Below, piece after piece: positions 18,083 to 28,692 of a stretch of 64,000 nt of DNA. A program made the translations under genes and the position numbers. The number at the start of each line of letters is the position of its first letter. Position 1 is the stretch's first letter. Source of the stretch: an uncultured Litoreibacter sp. (lineage in GTDB: Bacteria; Pseudomonadota; Alphaproteobacteria; Rhodobacterales; Rhodobacteraceae); NCBI GenBank assembly GCA_947492995.1, contig CANLOU010000002.1, positions 124,001 through 188,000 of the forward strand, in the 5' to 3' direction. The notes beneath the pieces were generated by a model. It worked only from the letters and a program-made list of their open reading frames with translations, was not told where the DNA came from and searched no databases.

Positions 18083-20176
18083 ATGGAAACCATCATCCTT
18101 TTCGCCCCTCTGATTTGCGCGCTGATCTGCGGCTTCGGGTGGAAGTTCATCGGCGAGCAGGCGGCTTGCGTTGTGGCCACGGCGGGCCTGTTCCTGTCGG
18201 CGATCCTCAGCTGGATCGTGTTCCTGACCTTTGACGGCACCACGGAAAGCATCGAGATTTTGCGCTGGATTCAGTCCGGCAGCTTGGACACGTCATGGGC
18301 CATTCGGATGGACCGTTTGACGGCAATCATGCTGATTGTCATCACCACCGTGTCCTCGCTCGTGCACCTCTATTCCTTTGGCTACATGGCGCATGACGAC
18401 CATTTTGCCGAAGGGGTCAGCTACAAGCCGCGCTTCTTTGCCTATCTGTCGTTCTTTACCTTTGCCATGCTGATGCTGGTCACTGCTGACAACCTTGTTC
18501 AGATGTTCTTTGGCTGGGAGGGCGTGGGCGTGGCCTCATACCTGCTGATTGGCTTCTACTACAAAAAGCCGTCGGCCAATGCGGCCGCGATCAAGGCGTT
18601 TGTGGTCAACCGTGTGGGTGACTTTGGCTTTGCGCTGGGCATCTTCGGGCTGTTCCTGATGACCGACAGCATCAACTTCACCGAGATTTTCGAGGCCATC
18701 CCGACGGATGTGGCAGGCCAGTCAATCCAGTTCTTGTGGGCTGAGTGGGACGCGGCCAACCTGTTGGCCTTCCTGCTGTTCATCGGCGCCATGGGCAAGT
18801 CGGCGCAGTTGATCCTGCACACCTGGCTGCCCGACGCGATGGAAGGCCCGACACCCGTGTCGGCGCTGATCCACGCTGCAACCATGGTGACCGCAGGCGT
18901 CTTCCTTGTCTGCCGCATGTCGCCGCTGATCGAATTCGCGCCGTCGGCGCAGACCTTCATCGTGGTCCTTGGCGCGACCACCGCGTTCTTCGCGGCGACG
19001 GTCGGCTTGGTGCAGAACGACATCAAGCGCGTCATCGCCTATTCGACCTGCTCTCAGCTGGGCTACATGTTTGTGGCGGCGGGCGTCGGTGTCTACTCGG
19101 TCGCGATGTTCCACCTGCTGACACACGCGTTCTTCAAGGCGATGTTGTTCTTGGGCGCGGGTTCTGTGATCCACGCGATGCACCACGAGCAGGACATGCG
19201 CAACTATGGTGGTTTGCGCCACAAGATACCCAAGACCTTCTGGGCGATGATGATCGGCACGCTGGCCATCACCGGCGTTGGTATCCCGCTGCTTTACGTG
19301 GGCTTCCCTATTGGCTTTGCGGGCTTCGTGTCCAAGGACGCCATCATCGAGAGCGCCTATGCGGCCACGCCCATGGGCTACGCCTTCTGGATGCTGGTGA
19401 TCGCGGCGCTGTTCACATCGTTCTATTCATGGCGTTTGATGTTCATGACCTTCTACGGGGAGCCACGCGGCGACAAGCACACGCATGACCACGCGCATGA
19501 AAGCCCCAACACGATGCTGGTGCCTTTGGGCGTGCTGGCGATTGGCGCGATCTTCTCGGGCATGGTGTTCTACAAGCCGTTCTTCGGCTCGGACGAGAGC
19601 GTCGACAAGTTCTTCGGCATCTCCGCCGAGAAACACGCGATTGTCGAGATGGTGAGGCCCGCCTACGCGGCGACGGATGAGGCCAAGGACGACACAGAAC
19701 ACGGACCCGCGCAAGTGCCGGGCCAAGGCGCGATCTTCCATGGGCCGGACAACCACGTGCTGCATGACGCGCATTACGTCCCGAAATGGGTGAAGGTCTC
19801 GCCCTTTGTGGTGATGCTGCTGGGCTTCTTCACGGCGTGGCTGTTCTACATCAAGAACCCAAGTTTGCCGGGCCGGTTGGCCGCAAACCAGCGACCGCTT
19901 TACAACTTCCTGCTGAACAAATGGTATTTCGACGAGGTCTACGATTTCCTCTTCGTGCGGCCCGCGAAATGGTTGGGCGATTTCTTGTGGAAACGCGGTG
20001 ACGGCAATGTCATTGACGGCACTTTGAACGGCATCGCCATGGGCATCATCCCATTCTTCACACGGCTGGCTGGCCGCGCGCAGTCGGGCTTCATGTTCCA
20101 CTACGCCTTCGCGATGGTCATCGGGGTTGTCGTCTTGATTACATACTTCGCCATATCAGGCGGGGGAGCGGAATAA
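18083..20176 (+). CDS. nuoL: NADH-quinone oxidoreductase subunit L
   Basis: The distal antiporter-like proton-pumping subunit, 697 residues. The proton-transport core has the helix-broken motifs [20 protein letters not shown] and [17 protein letters not shown]. The C terminus contains the region for the long lateral helix, with a cytoplasmic His/Asp-rich insert ([11 protein letters not shown] and the segment with DDTEHGPAQ). The start ATG 18083 is preceded by AAGTCACA and a weak GGGCTAAG. It overlaps nuoM (TAATG). Confidence 0.98.
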   Translation: METIILFAPLICALICGFGWKFIGEQAACVVATAGLFLSAILSWIVFLTFDGTTESIEILRWIQSGSLDTSWAIRMDRLTAIMLIVITTVSSLVHLYSFGYMAHDDHFAEGVSYKPRFFAYLSFFTFAMLMLVTADNLVQMFFGWEGVGVASYLLIGFYYKKPSANAAAIKAFVVNRVGDFGFALGIFGLFLMTDSINFTEIFEAIPTDVAGQSIQFLWAEWDAANLLAFLLFIGAMGKSAQLILHTWLPDAMEGPTPVSALIHAATMVTAGVFLVCRMSPLIEFAPSAQTFIVVLGATTAFFAATVGLVQNDIKRVIAYSTCSQLGYMFVAAGVGVYSVAMFHLLTHAFFKAMLFLGAGSVIHAMHHEQDMRNYGGLRHKIPKTFWAMMIGTLAITGVGIPLLYVGFPIGFAGFVSKDAIIESAYAATPMGYAFWMLVIAALFTSFYSWRLMFMTFYGEPRGDKHTHDHAHESPNTMLVPLGVLAIGAIFSGMVFYKPFFGSDESVDKFFGISAEKHAIVEMVRPAYAATDEAKDDTEHGPAQVPGQGAIFHGPDNHVLHDAHYVPKWVKVSPFVVMLLGFFTAWLFYIKNPSLPGRLAANQRPLYNFLLNKWYFDEVYDFLFVRPAKWLGDFLWKRGDGNVIDGTLNGIAMGIIPFFTRLAGRAQSGFMFHYAFAMVIGVVVLITYFAISGGGAE

Positions 20177-21720
20177 TGTTGAACTCACTTCTGTCGATCA
20201 TCACCTTCATCCCGCTTTTGGGCGCGGTCATTCTGGCCCTGTTCCTGCGCGGCGATGACGAGGCCGCGCAGCGCAACGCCAAATGGCTGGCGCTGATCGC
20301 GACGACGGCGACCTTCCTGGTGTCGATCTTCCTCTATACCGGCTTTGACCCCGCCAACACGGGCTTCCAGTTCGTGGAGGAGCGCGAGTGGATCCTGGGT
20401 TTCCAATACAAGATGGGCGTGGACGGGATCTCGATCCTGTTTGTGCTGCTAACGACGTTCCTGATGCCGCTGGTGATCGCGTCCTGCTGGGATGTCAAAC
20501 ACCGCGTGAAGGACTACATGATCGCGTTTCTGTTGCTGGAGACGCTGATGATCGGCGTGTTCTGCGCGCTGGACCTGATCCTGTTCTACCTGTTCTTTGA
20601 GGCAGGGCTGATCCCGATGTTCCTGATTATCGGCATCTGGGGCGGGGCGAACCGGATTTACGCGTCGTTCAAATTTTTCCTCTACACGTTGCTCGGATCG
20701 GTACTGATGCTGATCGCAATGATCGGCATGTATGTGGACGCGGGCACGACGGATATTCCGTCATTGCTGACGCATAACTTCGCATCCGAGAATTTCGAGC
20801 TGCTGGGTATCCAAGTGGTCGGTGGCATGCAAACGCTGATGTGGCTGGCCTTCTTCGCGAGCTTCGCGGTGAAGATGCCGATGTGGCCTGTTCATACATG
20901 GCTGCCGGATGCGCACGTGCAAGCGCCGACGGCGGGTTCCGTCGTGCTGGCGGCGATCTTGTTGAAAATGGGCGGCTACGGCTTCCTGCGCTTCTCGCTG
21001 CCGATGTTCCCTGTGGGGTCAGAAGTGCTGGGCAGTTTCGTGCTGTGGATTTCGGCGATTGCGATTGTCTACACCTCGCTTGTGGCATTGGCGCAATCCG
21101 ACATGAAAAAGCTGATCGCATATTCATCGGTGGCCCATATGGGTTACGTCACGATGGGCATCTTTGCGGTGAACCAGCAAGGCATTGACGGGGCGATCTT
21201 CCAGATGATTTCGCACGGCTTCATCTCGGGCGCGTTGTTCCTGTGCGTGGGCGTGATCTACGACCGGATGCACACCCGCGAGATTGATGCTTACGGCGGG
21301 CTGGTGAACAAGATGCCGGCCTACGCGCTGATCTTCATGCTGTTCACCATGGCCAATGTGGGCTTGCCGGGGACCTCGGGCTTCATCGGGGAATTCCTGG
21401 TGCTGATGGGCGTCTTCCAGGTGAACACATGGGTCGCGATGATCGCGACAACCGGTGTGATCCTGTCGGCGGCCTATGCGCTGTGGCTGTATCGCCGCGT
21501 GGTGATGGGCGACCTCATCAAAGAGAGCCTGAAGTCGATCACCGACATGACCGGCCGCGAGCGGGCGATTTTTGCGCCGTTGGTGGTGATGACGATCCTG
21601 CTGGGCGTCTATCCGTCGCTGGTCACTGACATCATCGGCCCCTCGGTGGGCGCATTGATTACCAATTATGACACTGCGCTGCTTGATAGCGGCCTTGCCA
21701 CCTCTGTGGCTGGAAACTGA
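20176..21720 (+). CDS. nuoM: NADH-quinone oxidoreductase subunit M
   Basis: The second antiporter-like pumping subunit, 514 residues and about 14 helices. Signatures are [19 protein letters not shown] (conserved Glu in helix 5), [20 protein letters not shown] and [14 protein letters not shown]. The start ATG 20176 overlaps the nuoL stop. It is intact and of normal length. Confidence 0.98.
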   Translation: MLNSLLSIITFIPLLGAVILALFLRGDDEAAQRNAKWLALIATTATFLVSIFLYTGFDPANTGFQFVEEREWILGFQYKMGVDGISILFVLLTTFLMPLVIASCWDVKHRVKDYMIAFLLLETLMIGVFCALDLILFYLFFEAGLIPMFLIIGIWGGANRIYASFKFFLYTLLGSVLMLIAMIGMYVDAGTTDIPSLLTHNFASENFELLGIQVVGGMQTLMWLAFFASFAVKMPMWPVHTWLPDAHVQAPTAGSVVLAAILLKMGGYGFLRFSLPMFPVGSEVLGSFVLWISAIAIVYTSLVALAQSDMKKLIAYSSVAHMGYVTMGIFAVNQQGIDGAIFQMISHGFISGALFLCVGVIYDRMHTREIDAYGGLVNKMPAYALIFMLFTMANVGLPGTSGFIGEFLVLMGVFQVNTWVAMIATTGVILSAAYALWLYRRVVMGDLIKESLKSITDMTGRERAIFAPLVVMTILLGVYPSLVTDIIGPSVGALITNYDTALLDSGLATSVAGN

Positions 21721-21731
21721 GAGACTGACCC

Positions 21732-23168
21732 ATGATCCAAGCTGATCTCAACGCTGTTCTGCCCGAGGTGATCCTTGCGGTTTATGCCATGATCGCGCTT
21801 TTGGCGGGCGTCTACACTGGCAAGGACAAGACCGCGCCGCTGATCCTGTGGGTCACGGCTGGATTGTTCGTGGTGTTGGCGGGTGTCATCGGATTTGGCG
21901 GCGGCGGGGTACAGGAAGCATTCGGCGGTGCGTTCATCGACGACGCGTTCTCGCGCTTTGCTAAGGTCACCATTCTGTTGTCTGCGGCGGCTATCTTGGT
22001 GCTGAGCCAAGACTTCATGGCGCGCCACGGCCTGCTGCGGTTCGAGTACCCGTTGCTGGTGGCTTTGTCCGTTGTGGGCATGATGATGATGGTCTCGGCT
22101 GGCGACTTAATGGCCTTGTATATGGGGCTGGAGCTGCAATCGCTTTCGCTTTATGTGGTCGCCGCGTTGCGCCGCGATAGCGTGAAATCCACCGAGGCCG
22201 GTCTAAAGTATTTCGTGCTGGGCGCGTTGTCGTCGGGCATGCTGCTTTACGGCGCGTCGCTGGTTTACGGCTATGCAGGAACCACTTTGTTCAGCGGCAT
22301 TACTGCTGCTGCTGAAGGCGGCGTTGGTCTTGGGCTGTTGTTTGGTCTGGTCTTCGTGGTCGCGGGTATGGCATTCAAAGTCTCTGCCGCGCCGTTCCAC
22401 ATGTGGACGCCGGACGTCTACGAAGGCTCGCCCACGCCGATCACCGCGTTCTTCGCGACGGCCCCTAAGGTTGCCGCGATGGGGCTGTTTGCCCGCGTGG
22501 TGCATGACGCGTTTGGCGGGGCGGTCTCGGATTGGACCCAGATCGTGGCGTTCCTGTCTGTGGTGTCGATGTTTTTGGGTGCGGTCGCGGCCATTGGGCA
22601 GCGCGACATCAAGCGGCTGATGGCCTATTCGTCCATCGCCCATATGGGATTTGCACTGATGGGGCTGGCCGCTGGCACCGCCGAGGGCGTGCAGGCGATG
22701 CTGGTCTATATGGCGATCTACGTGGTGATGAATATCGGCACGTTTGCCTTCATCCTGTCGATGGAAAAAGACGGCCATGCGGTCACCGATATTGACGCGC
22801 TGCAAAACTATTCCAAGCACCACCCGGGCCGCGCGTTGGCGATGCTGGTGCTGATGTTCAGTCTTGCGGGCATCCCGCCGATGCTGGGCTTCTTTGGCAA
22901 ATACTACGTGCTGCAGGCGGCTGTTGATGGCGGCATGGCGTGGCTGGCGGTTGCGGGGGTTGTGGCCTCGGTGATTGGCGCGTTCTACTACCTGCGCATC
23001 ATTTACTACATGTATTTCGGCGAAGAGCGCGACGCGCTGGACGGCTCCATGCCGATGGTCGGCTGGGCACTGCTGATGGGCTGTGCGGCGATCATGGTGT
23101 TGGGGGTCGTGAACCTGTTCGGCATCGAGGCTCCGGCACTGGCCGCCGCGCAAGCGCTTGTCAATTAG
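21732..23168 (+). CDS. nuoN: NADH-quinone oxidoreductase subunit N
   Basis: The third antiporter-like subunit, 478 residues. Signatures are [38 protein letters not shown] and [16 protein letters not shown]. It lies 11 bases after nuoM with GAGAGAC upstream. It ends the complex I set; the birA frame begins inside its last codons. Confidence 0.98.
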   Translation: MIQADLNAVLPEVILAVYAMIALLAGVYTGKDKTAPLILWVTAGLFVVLAGVIGFGGGGVQEAFGGAFIDDAFSRFAKVTILLSAAAILVLSQDFMARHGLLRFEYPLLVALSVVGMMMMVSAGDLMALYMGLELQSLSLYVVAALRRDSVKSTEAGLKYFVLGALSSGMLLYGASLVYGYAGTTLFSGITAAAEGGVGLGLLFGLVFVVAGMAFKVSAAPFHMWTPDVYEGSPTPITAFFATAPKVAAMGLFARVVHDAFGGAVSDWTQIVAFLSVVSMFLGAVAAIGQRDIKRLMAYSSIAHMGFALMGLAAGTAEGVQAMLVYMAIYVVMNIGTFAFILSMEKDGHAVTDIDALQNYSKHHPGRALAMLVLMFSLAGIPPMLGFFGKYYVLQAAVDGGMAWLAVAGVVASVIGAFYYLRIIYYMYFGEERDALDGSMPMVGWALLMGCAAIMVLGVVNLFGIEAPALAAAQALVN

Positions 23169-23916
23169 GCCAGCATCATTGGTCTGGCCCGAGGGCTATG
23201 ACCGGATCATTCTGGACGAGGTCGACAGCACCATGGCGGAGGCGGCGCGGATTGCGCCGGATCTAAAGCGGCCCACTTGGATTTTGGCAAAGACCCAGAC
23301 CACCGCCCGTGGACGGCAGGGGCGGGAGTGGAAACACCCCGAAGGCAATCTGGCCGCAACCCTGCTGATGCGCCCCGGCGGGCCGGTGGCGGAGGCGGCG
23401 TTCCGGTCGTTCTTCGCGGCGAATGCGTTGTTTGAAACCTTGGCGCTATACGTGGACCGCACGCATCTGGGTTTGAAATGGCCCAATGACGTGTTGCTGA
23501 CCGGCGGCAAGGTCGCAGGCATTTTGCTGGAAAGCACAGGGTCCGCGCAGGGCGTGGACTGGCTGGCAGTCGGGGTCGGCGTCAATCTGAAATCCGTGCC
23601 CGAAGGTGTGCGCGACGCGGCGTTTCCGCCGGTTGCTTTGGCCGAGATCGGCGAGCTGGTGGACCCGGAGACCTTCCTGAATTCACTGGCCGCCAATTTT
23701 GCGACGCAGGAGGCGATTTTTGCGGAATTGGGCTTTGCCCGCATCCGCGATGAATGGCTGGCGCGTGCAGCACGGCTGGGAGAGGTCATCACCGCGCGGA
23801 CCTCGCGCGAGGAGATCACCGGCACGTTTGAAAGCATCGACGCGCATGGCAACCTGATCCTGCGCACGCCGAAAGGCGCGCAGGCGATACCGGCGGCTGA
23901 TGTCTATTTCTCTTGA
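23158..23916 (+). CDS. birA: Biotin--[acetyl-CoA-carboxylase] ligase, monofunctional type
   Basis: The enzyme makes biotinyl-AMP and transfers biotin to carboxylase carrier domains. It has 252 residues with no N-terminal helix-turn-helix, so it is a class I ligase without repressor function. The biotin/ATP loop is [11 protein letters not shown], the second motif is LKWPNDVLL, then KVAGILLE, and a C-terminal SH3-like cap ([14 protein letters not shown]). No ATG is available. TTG 23158, inside nuoN, or TTG 23179 is the likely start. Its position after nuoN suggests expression from the nuo transcript. Confidence 0.93.
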   Translation: MSIRPASLVWPEGYDRIILDEVDSTMAEAARIAPDLKRPTWILAKTQTTARGRQGREWKHPEGNLAATLLMRPGGPVAEAAFRSFFAANALFETLALYVDRTHLGLKWPNDVLLTGGKVAGILLESTGSAQGVDWLAVGVGVNLKSVPEGVRDAAFPPVALAEIGELVDPETFLNSLAANFATQEAIFAELGFARIRDEWLARAARLGEVITARTSREEITGTFESIDAHGNLILRTPKGAQAIPAADVYFS

Positions 23917-24277
23917 AGGGGTGGGGGTGCGTGCAAGCACGGCACCCTATGGTTTGGAATAGGCGGGCCCGCCCTTTGGTAGGGCGTGACATGCGAAGCG
24001 GGGCTTTTGTTATCCCCGCAGCCATTCTTTAGTCACCGGTGACGGCGTTTCCCTCGGGTTCTTGGGCCGAAGGCGCGATGTCACTATGTGTCGTTGGATA
24101 TCCGGGGACGGGTTTACGGGAGCCGGGTTCATAAGATGTTACCCGGGTGTTCGGTGGTTTGCGCATATGGCAACGGGCGGAGCCTCCGGCGGGGATATTT
24201 TTGGAACAATGATGGTTTTGACCCCCCGCGTGGGGCCGTGTAGAGGTCAGTAGAGTTTTGAGGGAAGGGCCGCGTGC
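23917..24277. other. Intergenic region birA-coaX with small palindromes
   Basis: About 360 bases without a gene. It contains 12-base perfect palindromes at 23962-23973 and 24032-24043, a 6-bp GC hairpin around 23997-24020 (GCGGGG/CCCCGC), and one copy of the TATTTTT-core repeat at 24191-24215. No T-run makes a convincing terminator. No coding frame with family-like content was seen. Confidence 0.6.
24191..24215 (+). repeat. Dispersed TATTTTT element, copy 1
   Basis: GGGGATATTTTTGGAACAAT followed by GATGG. It is nearly identical to the copies at 37695 and 48708 and related to those at 32810 and 63092. It lies between birA and coaX. Confidence 0.7.
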
Positions 24278-25051
24278 ATGCTGCTGGCGATTGATTGTGG
24301 GAACACCAACACAGTGTTCTCGATTTGGGACGGAGAGACGTTTATCTTCTCGGGCCGCACCTCGACCGAGTGGCAGCGCACGGCGGACCAGTACTATGTC
24401 TGGCTGTCATCGCTCATGGCATTTCAGAAGGTGGATGTGGAGATCGACGAGGTCATCGTCTCCTCCACCGTGCCGCGCGTCGTGTTTAACCTGCGGGTCT
24501 TTGCGGATCGCTATTACAACACTCGGCCCATTGTGGTGGGCAAAGAAGGCTGCCTGTTGCCCGTCGATGTGCGCGTGGACGAAGGCACGCAAGTGGGCCC
24601 AGACCGGTTGGTCAACACAGTCGCCGGTTTCGACATTTATGGCGGCGACCTGATTGTTGTGGATTTTGGGACCGCCACGACATTTGACGTGGTGGATCAG
24701 GATGGGGCTTATATTGGCGGGGTCATCGCGCCGGGCGTCAATCTGTCGCTTGAGGCGCTGCACAACGCCGCCGCCGCCTTGCCGCATGTCGATATAAGCA
24801 AGCCGCAGGCGGTGATTGGCACGAATACGGTTGCATGTATGCAGTCGGGCGTGTTCTGGGGCTATATCGGGCTGATTAAGGAAATTTGCGCCCGCATAGA
24901 GGCGGAGCATGGCAGGCCGATGAAGGTGATTTCTACAGGCGGGTTGGCGCCGTTGTTCCAGCAATCTGAACAGCTTTTCGACGAATTCAATGATGACCTG
25001 ACCATGCACGGGCTGGTGGTCATCCATTCCTACAACAGAAAGAACGACTAA
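24278..25051 (+). CDS. coaX: Type III pantothenate kinase
   Basis: This catalyses the first step of coenzyme A synthesis, phosphorylation of pantothenate. It has 257 residues with an ASKHA fold. The N-terminal phosphate loop is LLAIDCGNTNTVFSIW, the pantothenate/catalytic segment has VGPDRLVN, and the second phosphate motif is VVDFGTATTFDVV, followed by GGVIAPGV. The start ATG 24278 lies five residues before the first motif's core. Its TAA overlaps the rnj start (TAATG), a coaX-rnj coupling seen in related bacteria. Confidence 0.97.
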   Translation: MLLAIDCGNTNTVFSIWDGETFIFSGRTSTEWQRTADQYYVWLSSLMAFQKVDVEIDEVIVSSTVPRVVFNLRVFADRYYNTRPIVVGKEGCLLPVDVRVDEGTQVGPDRLVNTVAGFDIYGGDLIVVDFGTATTFDVVDQDGAYIGGVIAPGVNLSLEALHNAAAALPHVDISKPQAVIGTNTVACMQSGVFWGYIGLIKEICARIEAEHGRPMKVISTGGLAPLFQQSEQLFDEFNDDLTMHGLVVIHSYNRKND

Positions 25052-26715
25052 TGGCGGCTGATAGGCTGATCTACCTTCCCCTCGGCGGGGCAGGCGAAGT
25101 TGGTATGAACATGTATGTCTACGGCTATGGCCGCCCCGGCAAGGAGCGGTACATCCTCGTGGATATGGGGGTGACCTTCCCCGATATGGACGGCACCCCG
25201 GGGGTGGATCTGATCTTCCCGGATGTGGAGTGGATTGCCGAGCGGGTGGACCGCCTGGACGCGATTTTCATCACTCATGCGCATGAGGATCATGTGGGGG
25301 CCGTGGGGCATCTGTTCTCTCGCCTGCAGGCACCGATTTATGCGCGCAAGTTCACGGCACATATCGGCCGGCTGAAGATGGAGGAGCATGGCTATGACGG
25401 CTCCGAGATCATCACCGTGGGCGCCATGCCGGAGATGGTAGAGGCGGGGCCGTTCCAGGTGGGCTTCATGCCGATCTCGCATTCTATTCCTGAATCGTCG
25501 GCGCTGATTATCGACACGCCCGAGGGGCGGGTGGTGCATACCGGTGACTTCAAGATCGACGAGACGCCCGGATTGGGTGAGCCGTTTGATATTGAGGCCT
25601 GGGGCACGCTGGGGCCGGTGAAGGCGTTGGTCTGCGACAGCACCAACGTGTTCTCGCCGGAGGCGGGCAGGTCTGAGGCGACCGTGGGCCCGGAGATCGA
25701 GCGCGTGGTGCGGGAGGCCTCGGGCATGGTTGTGGCCACGACCTTTGCGTCCAACATTGCGCGGGTGAAGACGCTGGCGGATGCGGGCGTAGCGGCGGGG
25801 CGGTCGGTCTGCCTGCTGGGCCGCGCGATGAAGAAGATGATTGGGGCCGGCGTGGAGACCGGGCTTATCAAGGATTTCCCGGCGACGATCTCGCCTGAGG
25901 AAGCGCGCGACATTCCGCGGGACCATTTGATGTTGCTGGCGACGGGGTCTCAGGGCGAGCGCCGCGCGGCCTCGGCGCAGCTGGCGCGGGGCAAATATCT
26001 GGGGATCGAGCTGAAGGCGGGGGACACGTTTGTTTTCTCGTCCAAGACCATTCCGGGCAACGAGGTGTCTGTTAGCCGGATCACAAACGGGCTGTCCGAG
26101 AAGGACGTGGATGTTATCGACGACAAGATGGCGGCCATTCACGTGTCGGGCCATGCCAACCGGCCCGACCTGCAGCGGATGCATGAGCTGACCAAGCCGC
26201 AGATATTGGTGCCGATGCATGGCGAGCACCGGATGCTGCGCGAGCATGCCAAGCTGGGGGAGGCTGCGGGGATTGCCTCGGTCATAGCACCCAACGGAAC
26301 CATGGTGTCGCTGTCGGGGAACCGGCCTGAGGTGGTTGAGTTCGTCGAGACCGGGCGGCTGTATCTGGACGGCTCTATTCAGGTGGGCGCGTTGGACGGG
26401 GTGGTGCGCGACCGCATCCGGATGGCTTTGAACGGGCAGGTCGTGATCGGCATCCTGATCGACGAGGAGGACGAGCCCTTGACCGATGCCTGGGCGGAGA
26501 TGCGGGGCCTGCCCGAGACCGGGCAGAGCCGCGCGCCGGTGGCCGACATTTTGGAAGAAGAGATCGGGCAGTTTCTGGGCCGCGCCGACAGCAAGACCGT
26601 GGCCGATGACGGCAAGCTGGAGGATCAGATCAAGCGGATCGTGCGCAACACCTGTTCCAAGGAAATCGGTAAGAAGCCTGAGGTGGTGGTTTTGATCTCA
26701 AGGCTGACGGCCTGA
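25051..26715 (+). CDS. rnj: Ribonuclease J
   Basis: A metallo-beta-lactamase/beta-CASP nuclease with 5'-exo and endo activity for mRNA decay and rRNA maturation. It has 554 residues. The zinc motif is H76-A-H78-E-D80-H81 (FITHAHEDHVG). Further motifs are HTGDFKID, CDSTN, the beta-CASP segment with SNIARVKTLADAG, and HVSGHA with LVPMHGEHRML. The C-terminal domain of about 100 residues is present. It is translated in coupling with coaX. Confidence 0.96.
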   Translation: MAADRLIYLPLGGAGEVGMNMYVYGYGRPGKERYILVDMGVTFPDMDGTPGVDLIFPDVEWIAERVDRLDAIFITHAHEDHVGAVGHLFSRLQAPIYARKFTAHIGRLKMEEHGYDGSEIITVGAMPEMVEAGPFQVGFMPISHSIPESSALIIDTPEGRVVHTGDFKIDETPGLGEPFDIEAWGTLGPVKALVCDSTNVFSPEAGRSEATVGPEIERVVREASGMVVATTFASNIARVKTLADAGVAAGRSVCLLGRAMKKMIGAGVETGLIKDFPATISPEEARDIPRDHLMLLATGSQGERRAASAQLARGKYLGIELKAGDTFVFSSKTIPGNEVSVSRITNGLSEKDVDVIDDKMAAIHVSGHANRPDLQRMHELTKPQILVPMHGEHRMLREHAKLGEAAGIASVIAPNGTMVSLSGNRPEVVEFVETGRLYLDGSIQVGALDGVVRDRIRMALNGQVVIGILIDEEDEPLTDAWAEMRGLPETGQSRAPVADILEEEIGQFLGRADSKTVADDGKLEDQIKRIVRNTCSKEIGKKPEVVVLISRLTA

Positions 26716-26797
26716 GTGCGCGACGCATGCGTCGGAATTGGTAAGGTCTTGTAACCAAAAGACTTCCTTTGCGCCGTTAACCACATATTAATCTGGA

Positions 26798-26821
26798 AAT
26801 TCACCCCTTTGGGGGTGAATT
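26798..26821. promoter_or_regulatory. Perfect 10-bp inverted repeat upstream of the NDH-2 gene
   Basis: AATTCACCCC (26798-26807), loop TTTG, GGGGTGAATT (26812-26821). It lies 83 bases after rnj and 70 bases before the NADH dehydrogenase ATG. No T-run follows, so an operator is at least as likely as a terminator. Confidence 0.5.
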
Positions 26822-26891
26822 CTGCGCTGCGGCGTTTATGTAAAGGTGGGTCAGTAAGGCCCGTAACATTTGCATAAATGGAGGGCGTGTT

Positions 26892-28163
26892 ATGCCTCAT
26901 CCGCTAAAGCATGTTGTGATCGTGGGCGCCGGATTTGGGGGCCTGTCTGCCGCCAAGGCGCTGGCAAAATCGCCCGTCGAGATCACACTGATTGACCAAC
27001 AAAACCACCATCTGTTCCAGCCGCTTTTGTATCAGGTGGCAACGGCCTCGCTGACCCCTGCGGAGATAGCGACACCCATTCGCCACGTGCTGCGCAAGCA
27101 GGGCAATGTGAGGGTTGTCATGGACCGCGTGCAAGGTGTGGACCGTGCCGCAAAGGCGGTGCTGTGTGCAAGCGGGCAGCGGATCGGCTATGACGCGCTG
27201 ATCCTCGCGACCGGCGCGCGGCATAGCTATTTTGGCAATGATGCTTGGGCAGACCATGCACCGGGTCTGAAGACCTTGCAGGACGCTTTGGCGCTGCGCG
27301 AGCAGGTCTTGAACGCGTTCGAGAAGGCGGAGCTGCTGGCGGAGACCGACCCGGAGGCGGCGAAAGCCTATCAGAGCTTTGTCGTCATTGGGGCGGGGCC
27401 GACCGGCGTGGAAATGGCGGGGGCGATTGGTGAATTGGCGGCCTCGGTCATGCGGGATTTCCGGCGGATCGATCCGAAAGACAATCGCGTGATCCTGCTG
27501 GAAGGTGGGCCACGGGTTCTGCCGTCTTTTGCGGAGAAACTCTCTGAGCGGGCGGCGTCTGATCTGGGCGATCTGGGAGTTGAGGTGCGGGTGGAGACCA
27601 TGGTGACCGGCATCTCGGACGCGCATGTCGAGACCTCTCAGGGCGTGATTGATGCGCGGACCTGTGTTTGGGCCGCTGGCGTGCAGGCCTCGCCTGCCGC
27701 CGGTTGGCTTGGGCTTGAAGCGGGCCGCGCAGGCCATGTCGAGGTGGACGAGACATTGCGGCCCAATGGCTTTGACGACGTCTATGTGGTTGGCGACACC
27801 GCGCGCTTCGCGCCGGAGGGGGAGGCGCTGCCGGGGATTGCGCCAGTGGCCAAGCAGATGGGCATTTATGTGGGGCGGCGACTGGACGCAGAGGCGCGGG
27901 GAAAGGGCTTTGCAAAGCCCTTCCGCTACGCCGATGCAGGCGCGCTGGCCACGATTGGCCGCAACCGCGCCGTCGCGGATATCTTCGGGTTGAAAGTGAC
28001 GGGTTTCGTCGGCTGGCTGCTATGGGGCGTTGCGCATGTGTATTTCTTGATCGGGTTCAAGAACCGGCTGTTCGTGGTGCTGCAATGGCTTTGGGCCTAT
28101 GTCACGTGGCAGCGTGGCGTGCGGCTCATCATGCATCGCGGCCAAGATGGGGACGTGACCTGA
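26892..28163 (+). CDS. Type II NADH dehydrogenase (NDH-2), NAD(P)/FAD-dependent oxidoreductase
   Basis: A single-subunit, non-pumping NADH:quinone oxidoreductase on the cytoplasmic face of the membrane. It has 423 residues. The FAD Rossmann motif is VIVGAGFGGLSAA (9-21), the NADH motif is VVIGAGPTGVEMAGAIGE, and the C-terminal FAD motif is VYVVGDTA. The quinone-site AQxA/AxQ region appears as APVAKQMG. C-terminal hydrophobic helices (FVGWLLWGVAHVYFL, FVVLQWLWAYVT) provide membrane binding. The start ATG 26892 has GGAGGGCGTGTT upstream. It offers an NADH outlet that bypasses complex I. Confidence 0.93.
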   Translation: MPHPLKHVVIVGAGFGGLSAAKALAKSPVEITLIDQQNHHLFQPLLYQVATASLTPAEIATPIRHVLRKQGNVRVVMDRVQGVDRAAKAVLCASGQRIGYDALILATGARHSYFGNDAWADHAPGLKTLQDALALREQVLNAFEKAELLAETDPEAAKAYQSFVVIGAGPTGVEMAGAIGELAASVMRDFRRIDPKDNRVILLEGGPRVLPSFAEKLSERAASDLGDLGVEVRVETMVTGISDAHVETSQGVIDARTCVWAAGVQASPAAGWLGLEAGRAGHVEVDETLRPNGFDDVYVVGDTARFAPEGEALPGIAPVAKQMGIYVGRRLDAEARGKGFAKPFRYADAGALATIGRNRAVADIFGLKVTGFVGWLLWGVAHVYFLIGFKNRLFVVLQWLWAYVTWQRGVRLIMHRGQDGDVT

Positions 28164-28383
28164 TTGAGTGGGTTACGCCCGACACATGTTTATTTGTCCG
28201 CCCTGCCTTTGGGGATGTGAGTTGGGGGCAGGGGAAAGACCAGTCGCTAGCGGCGCGGGCGCTTTGATGTGACTTGGTGCCTCCGGCACTGGGTGTGGCG
28301 GGCGGGAACGCATTTCGGTGCCGCTGGCGCGGGTTATGTGCTGAGAGTGGAGCTTTTGGGACGGGGTGCGCGTCGCTGTCGCG
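28164..28383. other. Intergenic region after NDH-2 gene
   Basis: No gene was recognised. The stretch is GC-rich with short G-runs and no clear terminator. The remnant described next occupies the following 270 bases, so the non-genic interval before the helicase gene exceeds 500 bases. Confidence 0.5.
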
Positions 28384-28656
28384 TTATTTGTAGGTGGTGC
28401 AGGTCAGGCCGGTGATCGTGGTATCGGCCGGGAAGCCTTTATCTGCCGCCGTGCCGCCATCGACATAAAGCGCGAAGCCCATGCCGTTGCCGGCTTGGAA
28501 TTTATCGACCTTGCTGCCTGTGTCATCGACCATGAGGCTGATCGCTTTGCCGTTGGCATCGAAGCTCATCCTATCGGCGACCAATATGTCGGAGTTATTC
28601 AGAGTGCGCCCATCCCTTGGCCTGTCATAGAGGGCCAGAATTTGGCGTCAGCGAGG
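28384..28656 (-). pseudogene. Remnant of an unidentified protein gene (3' part)
   Basis: Reading the minus strand from about 28656, an open stretch gives ILALYD...GRTLNNSDILVADRMSFDANGKAISLMV and so on to GLTCTTYK and a TAA at 28384. Codon choice is typical of the neighbouring genes throughout, which supports a coding origin, but an in-frame TGA lies just upstream and no good start is present. An internal TTG or ATG (28584, 28569) would give 61-66 residues. It is most simply the C-terminal remnant of a degraded gene; a short real protein is possible. Family unknown. Confidence 0.4.
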
Positions 28657-28692
28657 TCATTCCCCGGCGCGCGTTGCGCCGGGATAAGTTGG

